Positions 16,374 through 23,792 of a stretch of DNA of 51,831 nucleotides are shown here, piece after piece. Each line of letters starts with the position of its first letter. The first letter of the stretch is position 1. The DNA is taken from NCBI GenBank assembly GCA_030601705.1, contig JAUWBM010000007.1, positions 1-51,831 of the forward strand, given 5' to 3'. The DNA comes from Thermoplasmatota archaeon (GTDB taxonomy: Archaea > Thermoplasmatota > E2 > DHVEG-1). The notes below the pieces were generated by a model that had not been told where the DNA came from, ran no database searches, and saw only the letters and a program-made list of their open reading frames with translations. The position numbers and the translations under genes are program-made.

Positions 16374-16532
16374 ATGAAACATTTATTATTAATACCTATT
16401 GTAATCCTATTTGAGTGGGGAATAGAGACATATTGTTATGCTACAAAACCTGTGCATTTGTGGCTCCCGGCACTTTTCTTTATCCTGGCAATTGTAGTAT
16501 TTAACATTTGGATAAAAAGGGTGATAGAGTAG
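16374..16532 (+). CDS. Two-pass small membrane protein
   Basis: A 52-residue frame one base after the previous stop. Hydrophobic segments are at 2-14 and 29-47 (LWLPALFFILAIVVFNIWI). Its stop overlaps the GGAGGAG ribosome site of the next gene. Function unknown. Confidence 0.5.
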   Translation: MKHLLLIPIVILFEWGIETYCYATKPVHLWLPALFFILAIVVFNIWIKRVIE

Positions 16533-16544
16533 GAGGAGAATCAA

Positions 16545-16745
16545 ATGGTTACTATAGAAATAAAAATCACCGGTACAGGAAAAACGATAAAAGAATTCAA
16601 AGTTGAAAAAACCATAAAGGGCGATAAGGGCTCAAAGTTGGAACTAATGCACGGGAAATTGTTTTTGGGATATGTGGACAAAATTGAAAAATGGGTTAAA
16701 GACGCCATTATAACAGAAGGCATTGGAAATAAAACTATTCTATAA
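16545..16745 (+). CDS. Small protein, unknown
   Basis: A 66-residue protein with a strong GTAGGAGGAG site. Strand-helix composition (VTIEIKITGTGKTIKEFKVEK), basic. It resembles the starts of small phage proteins of unknown role. No known domain seen. Confidence 0.55.
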   Translation: MVTIEIKITGTGKTIKEFKVEKTIKGDKGSKLELMHGKLFLGYVDKIEKWVKDAIITEGIGNKTIL

Positions 16746-16755
16746 AGGAGGAGAT

Positions 16756-17070
16756 ATGAAACAAACGAAAAGGATTATTTTAACTGTATTTTTGCCCATT
16801 TTAATATTATCAGTGATAGTAATATTGCAACACCTTACAATCAATAACTACAAATTGGATTGTAAGGATTACAGAGCTGCAATTAAGATATATCGAAGTA
16901 GAAGTTTTGATCGATATTATATGGAATGTGGGAATGATAGTACAATAATAAAACATTATGACATTTATTATAACATTCCCGAACAGATTCCCGATTCTAC
17001 TTGGGTGACACATAGAGAACCAACCATTGAGGGATTTTGGGAATGGGTAGACAAGGAAACGCATAACTGA
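16756..17070 (+). CDS. Membrane-anchored small protein
   Basis: A 104-residue protein. I choose ATG 16756 because it has AAAGGAGGAG in front. One N-terminal membrane segment (IILTVFLPILILSVIVILQ) is followed by a soluble domain of about 75 residues with two Cys (C32, C52), consistent with an exported or periplasmic-side domain. No family recognised. Confidence 0.55.
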   Translation: MKQTKRIILTVFLPILILSVIVILQHLTINNYKLDCKDYRAAIKIYRSRSFDRYYMECGNDSTIIKHYDIYYNIPEQIPDSTWVTHREPTIEGFWEWVDKETHN

Positions 17071-17081
17071 AGGAGAATGAA

Positions 17082-17402
17082 ATGAAGAAGTTAATAATTT
17101 TTATTATGGCTGGGTTGAAAGTGTTTGAATTATCTGCGTTTTTCGGTGTAATTATTGGAATTGCGTATCATGGTAGATTTATTCAAAAAATTATATATGG
17201 TGCATATTGTATTAGTCCATTTCGCAGCTGGAAAGCTTTTGGTGAGTGTTTTTTTGATGGACTTATTGTTGGAATTATTATACCGGCATTTATAATTATT
17301 GCCCTAATGGGGATTGGCTATATTATTTGTGAATTATGGAAACTAAATTTAGAATGGTCATCTAAAATTGTAAATAAATTAAATAGAAAGGGAAACAAAT
17401 GA
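17082..17402 (+). CDS. Multi-pass small membrane protein
   Basis: A 106-residue protein with AAGGAG before its ATG. Hydrophobic segments lie at 3-28 and 60-86 (GLIVGIIIPAFIIIALMGIGY). It ends at an ATGA overlap. It belongs to a run of five membrane or exported genes (16.7-18.7 kb). Function unknown. Confidence 0.55.
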   Translation: MKKLIIFIMAGLKVFELSAFFGVIIGIAYHGRFIQKIIYGAYCISPFRSWKAFGECFFDGLIVGIIIPAFIIIALMGIGYIICELWKLNLEWSSKIVNKLNRKGNK

Positions 17403-17758
17403 AGAAGTTATTATTAATTATCGTTGTTTTTGCTTTGCTGATTATGCAAAACTGTATAACAGTAAAAGGATCATTGGAGTTGATAGAAGACGAGAATAAA
17501 ATCGAGACTTTGGATCAACAATTAGAGAAGGTGAATAAGCAATTCGCTGATTTGATTCGGAAATGTAATAATCTTGCATTATCATTGTCTCAGATTAATG
17601 GTATGCTCCCTGCTGATTCCAAATTAGCAAACGACAAAATAATCTATCAGGAAGTTAACAGGGTTCTTGCGGGAAATGGCTATCCGCATTTGCAGAGACA
17701 AGTTGTGATACCGCCAACCCCGGCGATTCCGCCTGTTATAGACAAGGAGGAGAAATGA
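17399..17758 (+). CDS. Exported helical protein, spanin-like layout
   Basis: A 119-residue protein. Residues 1-20 form a signal or lipoprotein-like sequence (LLIIVVFALLIMQNC), with a weak lipobox at C20. A coiled coil follows (DQQLEKVNKQFADLIRK) and then a Pro-rich end (VIPPTPAIPPV). That layout recalls outer-membrane spanins, but it sits far from the lysis cassette. The end KEEK is written with GGAGGAGAAATGA, which serves as the next ribosome site. Confidence 0.5.
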   Translation: MKKLLLIIVVFALLIMQNCITVKGSLELIEDENKIETLDQQLEKVNKQFADLIRKCNNLALSLSQINGMLPADSKLANDKIIYQEVNRVLAGNGYPHLQRQVVIPPTPAIPPVIDKEEK

Positions 17759-18045
17759 GAAAACAACTTAAAAGATTCTTTATCATAGCCTACGGCATTT
17801 TATTAATAATCCTTATTGTTTCATTTTTTATTCCAGTTACCGTTGGGGTTAAACATTATGCTGCCGATGAATCTATCAACATCAGTATTTCATATTCGTA
17901 TGATGCCAGATTGTCAAGTTTTTGGATTGATAAGATTAAGAACTATGTTGAAAATCTTGGATTGTTTGATAAAAGATATATAAAATTAATCTCTCCAATG
18001 CCAAAAACCATTTATATACAAAAAATAGGGTGGGAGGAGAAATGA
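17755..18045 (+). CDS. Membrane-anchored small protein
   Basis: A 96-residue protein starting at an ATGA overlap. One N-terminal membrane segment (FFIIAYGILLIILIVSFFIPV) is followed by a small beta-like domain facing outward. Its end again encodes GGAGGAGAAATGA for the next gene. Function unknown. Confidence 0.5.
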   Translation: MRKQLKRFFIIAYGILLIILIVSFFIPVTVGVKHYAADESINISISYSYDARLSSFWIDKIKNYVENLGLFDKRYIKLISPMPKTIYIQKIGWEEK

Positions 18046-18398
18046 AAAGGATTATTTTGTTTGTGTTTTTATTAGCATTATGCTATGGACAGGATTGGGA
18101 TACAACAATGCTGATAGCACAAAAGGACAGCATGTGGACTACAATAGATACTATTGAAATTTTGATTGGAACAATAAAAGATATTCCGGTTCATTTCAAA
18201 GAATGGAACGGTTTTCATGTTATTCCATATCAACCAATTTATAAATTAGTAGTTTTTCAAAAAGGATTTTGTGTAAAAATAACAGTAGTTAGTTTATTTA
18301 ATGTCCCTTCTACAGAAGAAAAATTCTATGATTCTAATTGGAAAGAAATAAAAAATCCATTTATGGTAGGACCGGTAGAATACTTGGAGGAGAAATGA
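18042..18398 (+). CDS. Exported small protein
   Basis: A 118-residue protein from ATG 18042 (ATGA overlap). Residues 1-14 are a signal peptide (MKRIILFVFLLALC, with cleavage near YGQ). The mature part is beta-like. It shares the GGAGGAG end design with its two upstream neighbours. Function unknown. Confidence 0.5.
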   Translation: MKRIILFVFLLALCYGQDWDTTMLIAQKDSMWTTIDTIEILIGTIKDIPVHFKEWNGFHVIPYQPIYKLVVFQKGFCVKITVVSLFNVPSTEEKFYDSNWKEIKNPFMVGPVEYLEEK

Positions 18399-18556
18399 TA
18401 CCTATACCACAATTCTTAATTGAAATGACTAACGAGTGTCGTAATGAATACTTCCGATTGCAAAATAAGATTGAGCGTATTAAGGAAGTGGCAAAAGAGA
18501 TTGAAAAAGAACGTCAAAACGATTCAATATTAGGAATAAAGGAAGATGGAAAATAA
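18395..18556 (+). CDS. Small helical protein
   Basis: A 53-residue protein. The start at 18395 is at an ATGA overlap; a longer frame from 18338 would sit inside the previous gene. It is highly charged and helical (IERIKEVAKEIEKERQND). Overlaps the next gene by 11 bases. Function unknown. Confidence 0.5.
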   Translation: MIPIPQFLIEMTNECRNEYFRLQNKIERIKEVAKEIEKERQNDSILGIKEDGK

Positions 18557-18728
18557 ACAAATTTCATTATTAGATTTATCACTAATTATTATTAGTGCGT
18601 TAAATTTTTGTATAGTGGGGCTTGTTATAATTAATAAAATGTCATGGGCTTTCATTACTTACTTTAATGCTTTTATAGGTATTATTTGTCTTACAATGGG
18701 AATTATGGGAATTAATGCAAAGAAATGA
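18546..18728 (+). CDS. Two-pass small membrane protein
   Basis: A 60-residue protein with two membrane segments (LSLIIISALNFCIVGLVII and FNAFIGIICLTMGIMGI). It starts within the previous gene and ends at an ATGA overlap with the following broken gene. Function unknown. Confidence 0.5.
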   Translation: MENKQISLLDLSLIIISALNFCIVGLVIINKMSWAFITYFNAFIGIICLTMGIMGINAKK

Positions 18729-18897
18729 ATAGACAACGAAAAAAGCAGCTGGAATGGAAAAAAGAAGGTCGGTGCCAATATGTGGTAAGCCAGCAAAACC
18801 GAAAACATTCTATTCAATGTGTTCTAAACATCTTAAAAAGAGAAGAAAATATCATAGAGAAAGGAGGAAAAATGTATTATCGCAAAGCAAGGGTTAG
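18725..18897 (+). pseudogene. Frameshifted zinc-finger protein
   Basis: The frame starts MNRQRKKQLEWKKEGRC and then loses sense. One extra C in the run at about 18773 (GTGCC to GTGCCC) restores a single 57-residue protein with CPICGKPAKPKTFYSMCSKH and a basic RRKYHRERR end, which is a common small phage zinc-finger type. So this is a recent one-base deletion or a sequencing error in a homopolymer. Start is at an ATGA overlap with the previous gene. Confidence 0.65.
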
Positions 18898-18988
18898 TTT
18901 TTATTTATCATGGAAAGTTTTTTGGCTAAGAATTCGGGATAAAGAGATGATGCCCAAAGGCTTTTTTATTAGAATTGGAAAGGAGTAA
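18872..18988 (+). CDS. Small basic protein
   Basis: A 38-residue frame from ATG 18872, which has its own AAAGGAGGAAA site and is in a different frame from the zinc-finger gene it overlaps. A longer reading that fuses it to the start at 18725 is an artefact of the frameshift. Aromatic and basic (YYRKARVSFYLSWKVFWLR). Function unknown. Confidence 0.5.
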   Translation: MYYRKARVSFYLSWKVFWLRIRDKEMMPKGFFIRIGKE

Positions 18989-18996
18989 TTTTATTT

Positions 18997-19212
18997 ATGC
19001 AAAGAGAAATAAGAGAATTTGAGAAAAAGTTAAAATATTTAGTTAAAAAGAGAAAGATAATTTTCCCGCTTGATGATAAATATTTAGAAGAGATATTAGA
19101 AAAAGCAGGCAAGATAGAATTTTCTGATTCATTTTATAATCGTCTTTTAGAAAGCGCCAAGAAAACAATGAAAAAACTGAAATTGGAAAACAAATTAATC
19201 GAAACACCTTGA
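18997..19212 (+). CDS. Small helical protein
   Basis: A 71-residue, Lys-rich helical protein with a GGAAAGGAG site. It probably forms a coiled coil (EIREFEKKLKYLVKKRKI). Its end overlaps the first copy of the GAAACACCTTGA repeat. Function unknown. Confidence 0.5.
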   Translation: MQREIREFEKKLKYLVKKRKIIFPLDDKYLEEILEKAGKIEFSDSFYNRLLESAKKTMKKLKLENKLIETP

Positions 19213-19220
19213 TATGGGAA
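19202..19220 (+). repeat. GAAACACCTTGA repeat, copy 1
   Basis: GAAACACCTTGATATGGGAA: end of one gene and ribosome site of the next. Copies with one to three changes occur at 19661 and 19880 and a shortened one at 21258. Confidence 0.6.
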
Positions 19221-19225
19221 TAAAA

Positions 19226-19639
19226 ATGAAAGAACAAAAGATCAGAAAACATGTAACAAGCCAAGGTGTTAACTCTAACGAATTGTTAGGCAAACTTTGC
19301 CGTATTCAGCGATGTTTATCCCCCAATCTACTAAAACCACAGTATCGCAAAATAATAGAAAGAGATTGCATAAATGTAATTGTTTGGGGACATTGTTATG
19401 TAGCAACTGAGGCAGCATATTATCTTTTCGCACGTGATTTGGGATATGTACCATATATGGTAAAAACTGAAGACGGTACGCATTGGTGGCTAGAACATCC
19501 TGGAACTGGTAAAATTCTTGATCCAACATACCCACAAATATCAGATAAGAGTTTATATCAAACTGGACATCATGCAAGTTTTCTAACTCAAAACCCATCA
19601 AAGCGATGTCAGGAATTAATAAGGCGGATTTGTGCCTAA
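19226..19639 (+). CDS. Papain-fold-like enzyme (Cys-His-Asp), unknown substrate
   Basis: A 137-residue protein from ATG 19226 (GGGAATAAAA in front); an ATG at 19214 would add four residues. The order WGHCYVATEAAYYL (C57), DGTHWWLEH (H86) and ILDPTYPQ (D99) is that of a compact papain/NlpC-like catalytic triad. Small phage proteins of this layout are known but of unclear use. A peptidase, amidase or deamidase are all possible. Confidence 0.6.
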   Translation: MKEQKIRKHVTSQGVNSNELLGKLCRIQRCLSPNLLKPQYRKIIERDCINVIVWGHCYVATEAAYYLFARDLGYVPYMVKTEDGTHWWLEHPGTGKILDPTYPQISDKSLYQTGHHASFLTQNPSKRCQELIRRICA

Positions 19640-19659
19640 TATAGTCAATAAATAAAAAA

Positions 19660-19682
19660 TGAAACACCTTGACCATGGGAAA
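19660..19682 (+). repeat. GAAACACCTTGA repeat, copy 2
   Basis: ATGAAACACCTTGACCATGG followed by GAAAGGA. It forms a ten-codon frame (MKHLDHGKGI) that ends just before the start at 19693, so it could be a translated coupling leader. Confidence 0.6.
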
Positions 19683-19692
19683 GGAATTTGAT

Positions 19693-19854
19693 ATGACACT
19701 TCAAGAAGCTTTAGACACAGAAATCGGCGCAACAGTCGATTACATTAAAAGTCACATGTCAGTAAAAGACGGTGAACGTTTAGAAGATTTGATAAAAACG
19801 CTAAAAAGTTATGCCTATCCAGGACGCTATACACATCCAGATGTAAGTAAATGA
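19693..19854 (+). CDS. Small helical protein
   Basis: A 53-residue protein. I choose ATG 19693 because GGAAAGGA lies 6 bases in front; in-frame ATGs at 19669 and 19675 fall in the repeat. Composition is helical (LQEALDTEIGATVDYIKSHM). Function unknown. Confidence 0.5.
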   Translation: MTLQEALDTEIGATVDYIKSHMSVKDGERLEDLIKTLKSYAYPGRYTHPDVSK

Positions 19855-19879
19855 CCCCAGACTTTTAAGATAAAGACAT

Positions 19880-19903
19880 AATGAAACTTGACTATGGGAA
19901 AGG
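19880..19903 (+). repeat. GAAACACCTTGA repeat, copy 3
   Basis: ATGAAACTTGACTATGGGAA with three bases lost against copy 2. It forms a ten-codon frame (MKLDYGKGND) whose stop overlaps the methyltransferase start at 19906. Confidence 0.55.
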
Positions 19904-19905
19904 AA

Positions 19906-21255
19906 ATGATTGAGCCGTATTACCTACATAAAGGGATAACGATTTATAAAAATCATGTATTAGATATACTTGTTGATATGAAATCGGAATCAATAAATTG
20001 CATTATGACCTCTCCGCCCTATTGGGGCTTGAGAGACTATGGAATTGAACCGGTTATTTGGGATGACAAGAATTGTGCGCATGAATGGGGATCCATACAA
20101 GGTCAAATTACAACTCAATGGGCTAAAGATGTTGGATGTAAAGGAGATGCTTTAAATGATGCAAAAATCAGAAAAGAAAAAAGAATATCACAAGATCCAT
20201 GTCAGGGACAATTCTGCGCCAAATGCGGAGCGTGGAAAGGATCACTTGGACTTGAACCGACATTTGAATTATATATTAAACATCTATGTGATATATTTGA
20301 TGAACTCAAAAGGGTCTTGAGAAAAGACGGTACGTGCTGGGTGAATTTGGGTGATACTTATGGTAGCGGCAAGGGTTATGATAATTTATATGATAAAAAC
20401 AAACAAGATATGAGAGGAAAACCTCCAGTAAAAGGATTTGAAAAGTCGCTATTGCTTATCCCGGAACGCTTTGCAATAGAGATGATAAATAGGGGATGGA
20501 TATTACGCAATAAGATAGTTTGGTATAAAAGAAACTGTATGCCATCCAGTGCCAATGACAGATTTACAGTAGACTGGGAGCCGATATATTTCTTTGTTAA
20601 GAGCAAAAAATATTGGTTTGAGCAACAATTTGATAAATATACAGCGCCTTTAGACAGATGGGGAGGAGATGAAATAAAGAAATACGAAGGGAAGATGAAA
20701 TATGTGGATAACCCTGAAGCGATGGGTAGTCCAAGAGCTAGAGCAATGCGGCCACAGGCAAATTCACTATATAGAGAAAGAAATCTGAGACCAGTTGAAC
20801 AAGGTAGAAACAAGCGCTGTTTATGGGACATACCAACTCAGCCATGCCCTGATGCACATTTCGCTGTATTTCCCAATGACCTATGTGTAACACCGATAAA
20901 AGCTGGCTGCCCCGAATTTATTTGCAAAAAATGCGGCGTACCAAGAGAAAAAATTTTAAAAGATGTTGGTGAAAAAACTTGGAAGGATACCCGTGAAAAG
21001 GGTAGTAAATCTACTTTTGATGTTGATACAAGAGGATTGGCGTTTGGGAGATTACCACAAATAGAATTTCAAGGCTACACCGATTGTGGTTGCAATGCAG
21101 GATTTGAACCCGGGGTTACACTCGATCCATTCATGGGGGTTGGTACAGTATTAAAAGTATCACAGCGACTTAATCGACAAGCAATAGGTATTGATATTAA
21201 AGAAGATTATGTGAAAATGGCTATTGAAAAGTTTGATCAAGAAGAATTATTCTAA
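19906..21255 (+). CDS. DNA amino-methyltransferase (beta class)
   Basis: A 449-residue enzyme. Motif IV TSPPYWGLRDYG is at 35-46 and motif I DPFMGVGT with the SAM-binding region AIGIDIKEDY near the C-terminus, so the order is that of beta-class N4-cytosine/N6-adenine methyltransferases. The middle (about 100-400) is the target-recognition part and holds CAKCG and CKKCG pairs that may bind zinc. No cognate restriction enzyme is visible, so it most likely protects phage DNA from host restriction. Start chosen at 19906 for its GGGAAAGGA site. Confidence 0.9.
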   Translation: MIEPYYLHKGITIYKNHVLDILVDMKSESINCIMTSPPYWGLRDYGIEPVIWDDKNCAHEWGSIQGQITTQWAKDVGCKGDALNDAKIRKEKRISQDPCQGQFCAKCGAWKGSLGLEPTFELYIKHLCDIFDELKRVLRKDGTCWVNLGDTYGSGKGYDNLYDKNKQDMRGKPPVKGFEKSLLLIPERFAIEMINRGWILRNKIVWYKRNCMPSSANDRFTVDWEPIYFFVKSKKYWFEQQFDKYTAPLDRWGGDEIKKYEGKMKYVDNPEAMGSPRARAMRPQANSLYRERNLRPVEQGRNKRCLWDIPTQPCPDAHFAVFPNDLCVTPIKAGCPEFICKKCGVPREKILKDVGEKTWKDTREKGSKSTFDVDTRGLAFGRLPQIEFQGYTDCGCNAGFEPGVTLDPFMGVGTVLKVSQRLNRQAIGIDIKEDYVKMAIEKFDQEELF

Positions 21256-21257
21256 AT

Positions 21258-21294
21258 GAAACACCTTGACTTTCAGTTGATTATTTTGTATAGT
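21258..21294 (+). promoter_or_regulatory. Promoter after methyltransferase
   Basis: TTGACT (21266-21271), a 17-base spacer and TATAGT (21289-21294). The -35 box lies in the fourth, shortened copy of the GAAACACCTTGA repeat. It would drive the HNH, DUF4373 and downstream genes. Confidence 0.6.
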
Positions 21295-21324
21295 TAAAGC
21301 GTAGAGTAAAAAGGAGATCAGAAA

Positions 21325-21444
21325 ATGCGAAAAACAAAAACTCAAATATTTAAGCCTCTCTGCTGTTACTTCGGTAACGGGTTGACTGATCTCGACCTTT
21401 ACAGGTGGGGGGGCTTACTTTATTTTTGGGTGTACTATGACTAA
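21325..21444 (+). CDS. Possible 39-residue ORF containing an RNA hairpin
   Basis: A frame with AAAAAGGAGATCAGAAA in front of its ATG, ending eight bases inside the HNH gene. The protein (start MRKTKTQIFKPLCCYFGNG) is not recognised. The same bases fold as described for 21352-21416, so the frame may be real, or a leader that is opened or closed by the RNA. Confidence 0.4.
   Translation: MRKTKTQIFKPLCCYFGNGLTDLDLYRWGGLLYFWVYYD
21352..21416 (+). ncRNA. Branched RNA element with UUCG tetraloop
   Basis: AAGCCTCTCT (21352-21361) pairs over ten bases, with some G-T pairs, with GGGGGGGCTT (21407-21416). Inside are GTTAC-TTCG-GTAAC (21365-21378), a classic cUUCGg hairpin, and GGTTGA/TCGACC (21380-21397). 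It lies just upstream of the HNH gene and may control it. Confidence 0.55.
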
Positions 21445-21910
21445 GCAAAGCTATGCAGACAAACTTCAAGACCCTCGTTGGCAAAGGAAACGGCTCAAAA
21501 TATTGGAGCGTGATAAATTCAAGTGTAAAAAATGCGGTGATGAAGAAACAACACTTCATGTTCATCATAAGATTTATAAAAAAGGCAAAGATCCATGGGA
21601 ATATGATAATTCTGATCTTATAACGCTTTGTGAGGATTGCCACAAAGTGATAGAGTATTTAAAAAAAGAACTTGAAATTATTTTCGACATTAATAAAATA
21701 ACCATAGGTAAATTAACTTACCATGACAATGATGAAATATATTTATTCGTTTTTATTGATGATGTTTGTATTGGTATAGCATTCTCAAAAGAAAAAAGAA
21801 TAATTGATAAATGTGCTATTCCTAAAAATTTATTTAGAGCCATTGTAAAATTTGCAAAAAATTGTGAAAATTATTGTAATGATGATTTAAAAAAGCGTTG
21901 TAAAAAATGA
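21437..21910 (+). CDS. HNH endonuclease
   Basis: A 157-residue protein with the HNH fold in its first 75 residues: C30 and C33 zinc pair, LHVHHKIY with H43 and H44, PWEYDNSDLITLC, C65, C68 and H69. Residues 80-157 are an extra helical/beta domain without known match. It may be a homing nuclease or act in DNA processing. Overlaps the next gene by four bases. Confidence 0.85.
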   Translation: MTKQSYADKLQDPRWQRKRLKILERDKFKCKKCGDEETTLHVHHKIYKKGKDPWEYDNSDLITLCEDCHKVIEYLKKELEIIFDINKITIGKLTYHDNDEIYLFVFIDDVCIGIAFSKEKRIIDKCAIPKNLFRAIVKFAKNCENYCNDDLKKRCKK

Positions 21911-22749
21911 GTAGAACTATAAAAACCGGCTTAGATTATTTTCCTCTGGATACTGCTTTAGACGAGAAATTTGAAATGATAGAAGCCGAGCATGGACTAA
22001 TTGGATTTGCTATTATTATTAAATTATTTCAAGAAATATATAAAAATGGATATTGTTGTAATTTTGATAAAAGACGGAAATTATTATTCTGTAAAAGGAA
22101 TGGTGTTGACATTAATAACTTAAATGTTATCATTAATTCCGCTATTGAGTGGAATATGTTTGCAGGAGACATCTATAACAAATACGGTATTCTTACTTCT
22201 ACTGGTATTCAAAAACAGTTTTTAAAAATAACTGAGCGCAGAAAAGAAGTAATTATTAATAAAGAAATATGGTTAATTAACAATAATGAAATAAATGAAA
22301 ACATTATATTTATAAATGGGCACATTAATTCTATAAATACTAACACTGGTACACAAAGTAAAAGTAAAGTAAAGTTAAAGGAAATTAAAGATAAAGAAAA
22401 AATAAAACATATAGTGACTGAATTTTACAATTATCAACATTCAGTATTTTCTGATTTAGTAAAAATAGATGATAAAAAAATTAATAAAGGTATTGAAATA
22501 ATTGATAAACTTATTAGAATAGATAATTTTAAACTTGATAAAATTACAGAAGTTTTACAATTCATAGTACATGATGATTTTTGGGGTAAACAGGTATTGT
22601 CACTTAATGGATTGAGAAATAAAAGTAAAACTAATGAAAATATAAAATTTGTGAATGCTTTATTAGCAAGTAAATCGAATAAACAATCAAGCGTTACTGA
22701 TTACAATAAATTGCAAGCAGAAAGGTTTTTAAAAAATGAAAAAGAATGA
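21907..22749 (+). CDS. DUF4373-type replication protein
   Basis: A 280-residue protein starting at an ATGA overlap. Residues 7-115 match the DUF4373 (Lin1244/Lin1753 N-terminal) pattern: GLDYFPLDTALDEKFEMIEAEHG, GFAIIIKLFQEIYKNGY and ERRKEVI. Family members sit in phage replication modules and act like initiators. The C-terminal half is Lys/Asn-rich and helical. It overlaps the next gene by 14 bases, which resembles initiator/loader pairs. Confidence 0.75.
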   Translation: MSRTIKTGLDYFPLDTALDEKFEMIEAEHGLIGFAIIIKLFQEIYKNGYCCNFDKRRKLLFCKRNGVDINNLNVIINSAIEWNMFAGDIYNKYGILTSTGIQKQFLKITERRKEVIINKEIWLINNNEINENIIFINGHINSINTNTGTQSKSKVKLKEIKDKEKIKHIVTEFYNYQHSVFSDLVKIDDKKINKGIEIIDKLIRIDNFKLDKITEVLQFIVHDDFWGKQVLSLNGLRNKSKTNENIKFVNALLASKSNKQSSVTDYNKLQAERFLKNEKE

Positions 22750-23278
22750 TTTATTAAGTGTTATGAATGCCTTTGGAGAACTTTATGACAAAAAAATATC
22801 CGAAGGTATATTGGGAATCTATTACGATATTTTCAAAGATTATTCGGCATATGAATTTAAAACAGCGGCGTATAAAGTTATCAAATCGCATGTTTATAAC
22901 TCCATACCAAAGCCTGGATCGATACTTGAATATTTGGAAGGAACAAGTGATGATAAGGCTTTGATAGCATGGATGCTGGCACAAGAAGCGATTGCTAAGG
23001 TTGGCTACTACGATTCACCGAAGTTTGATGACCCGATAATATCAAATTGCATAGTGGAATTAGGTGGTTGGCAATGGTTTTGTTCGGTAAAAACAACAGA
23101 GATACCATTTGTAGAGCGTCGTTTCCTTGATTTATACCGGCTATTTATGAAACGCGGTTGTAAATCAGTAGAATTGGTTGGATTTCATAATGCCGGCAAC
23201 AGGCTAAAGGGTTATAAAGAAAAAGTTAAACCGCCAGTTTTGATAGGTGACAATAAGTTAAAGGAGTTGAAAAGATGA
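22736..23278 (+). CDS. Helicase-loader-type replication protein
   Basis: A 180-residue protein. The N-terminal pattern (LYDKKISEGILGIYYDIFKDYSAYEF, then FKTAAYKVIKSHVYNSIPKPGSILE) resembles the G39P/DUF6475-type proteins found next to phage replication initiators. It very likely partners the DUF4373 protein and loads or delivers the host helicase. No Walker motif, so it is not an ATPase loader. Confidence 0.65.
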   Translation: MKKNDLLSVMNAFGELYDKKISEGILGIYYDIFKDYSAYEFKTAAYKVIKSHVYNSIPKPGSILEYLEGTSDDKALIAWMLAQEAIAKVGYYDSPKFDDPIISNCIVELGGWQWFCSVKTTEIPFVERRFLDLYRLFMKRGCKSVELVGFHNAGNRLKGYKEKVKPPVLIGDNKLKELKR

Positions 23279-23517
23279 AAAAAAGCAAATGGTGCAAGAG
23301 ATTTGACGAGATGGAAATAATTATTGATGATTATCTGAATGATAATTTCGGCACAGAATCTATAAACAATAGGCTGTATAAAAGATTGAAAGGGAAATCT
23401 CGGAACTGGTTAAGGCATTGTGTTGCGTATGCAATTGGAAGGGTGCTTGATAAAATGCTTGTATTGACGAAAGAAATTGAGAGATTAGAAAAAGTGGTAA
23501 AGGAGTTGAAAGAATGA
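23275..23517 (+). CDS. Small helical protein
   Basis: An 80-residue basic helical protein from an ATGA overlap. Its last codons (AAAGGAGTTGAAAGAATGA) double as ribosome site for the next gene, as in both neighbours. Function unknown; possibly replication-associated by location. Confidence 0.55.
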   Translation: MKKSKWCKRFDEMEIIIDDYLNDNFGTESINNRLYKRLKGKSRNWLRHCVAYAIGRVLDKMLVLTKEIERLEKVVKELKE

Positions 23518-23765
23518 TGTCTAATGAATCTAAAAAAGCAGCTTTGTTACTTACTCTTGGACTTGGAATGATGAATGATAATTTATATCCCAATACTATT
23601 GTGGGATTACCGCCTAAACTTGAAAAAATAATCCCTCCTGAGATCAAAGAAGCCCGCAGAAAGCGACACCGTGAAAGGAAATTACAAAAGAAAAAACGAA
23701 TTGAGGGATTAATAAATGCCGAGAAAATTAGAATAAGACTTAGAAAGTTAAAGGAGTTGAAATAA
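23514..23765 (+). CDS. Small basic protein
   Basis: An 83-residue protein from ATG 23514 or 23517. The C-terminal half is strongly basic and helical (KEARRKRHRERKLQKKKRIEG), suggesting nucleic-acid binding. It ends again in KLKELK. Function unknown. Confidence 0.55.
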   Translation: MMSNESKKAALLLTLGLGMMNDNLYPNTIVGLPPKLEKIIPPEIKEARRKRHRERKLQKKKRIEGLINAEKIRIRLRKLKELK

Positions 23766-23792
23766 AGTAAGTGAATCAATAGGAAGAGAAAA

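Noticed and set aside
19669-19697. Promoter TTGACC-17-TATGAC
   Set aside because: The -10 box would contain the start codon of the gene at 19693; the similarity comes from the repeated leader.
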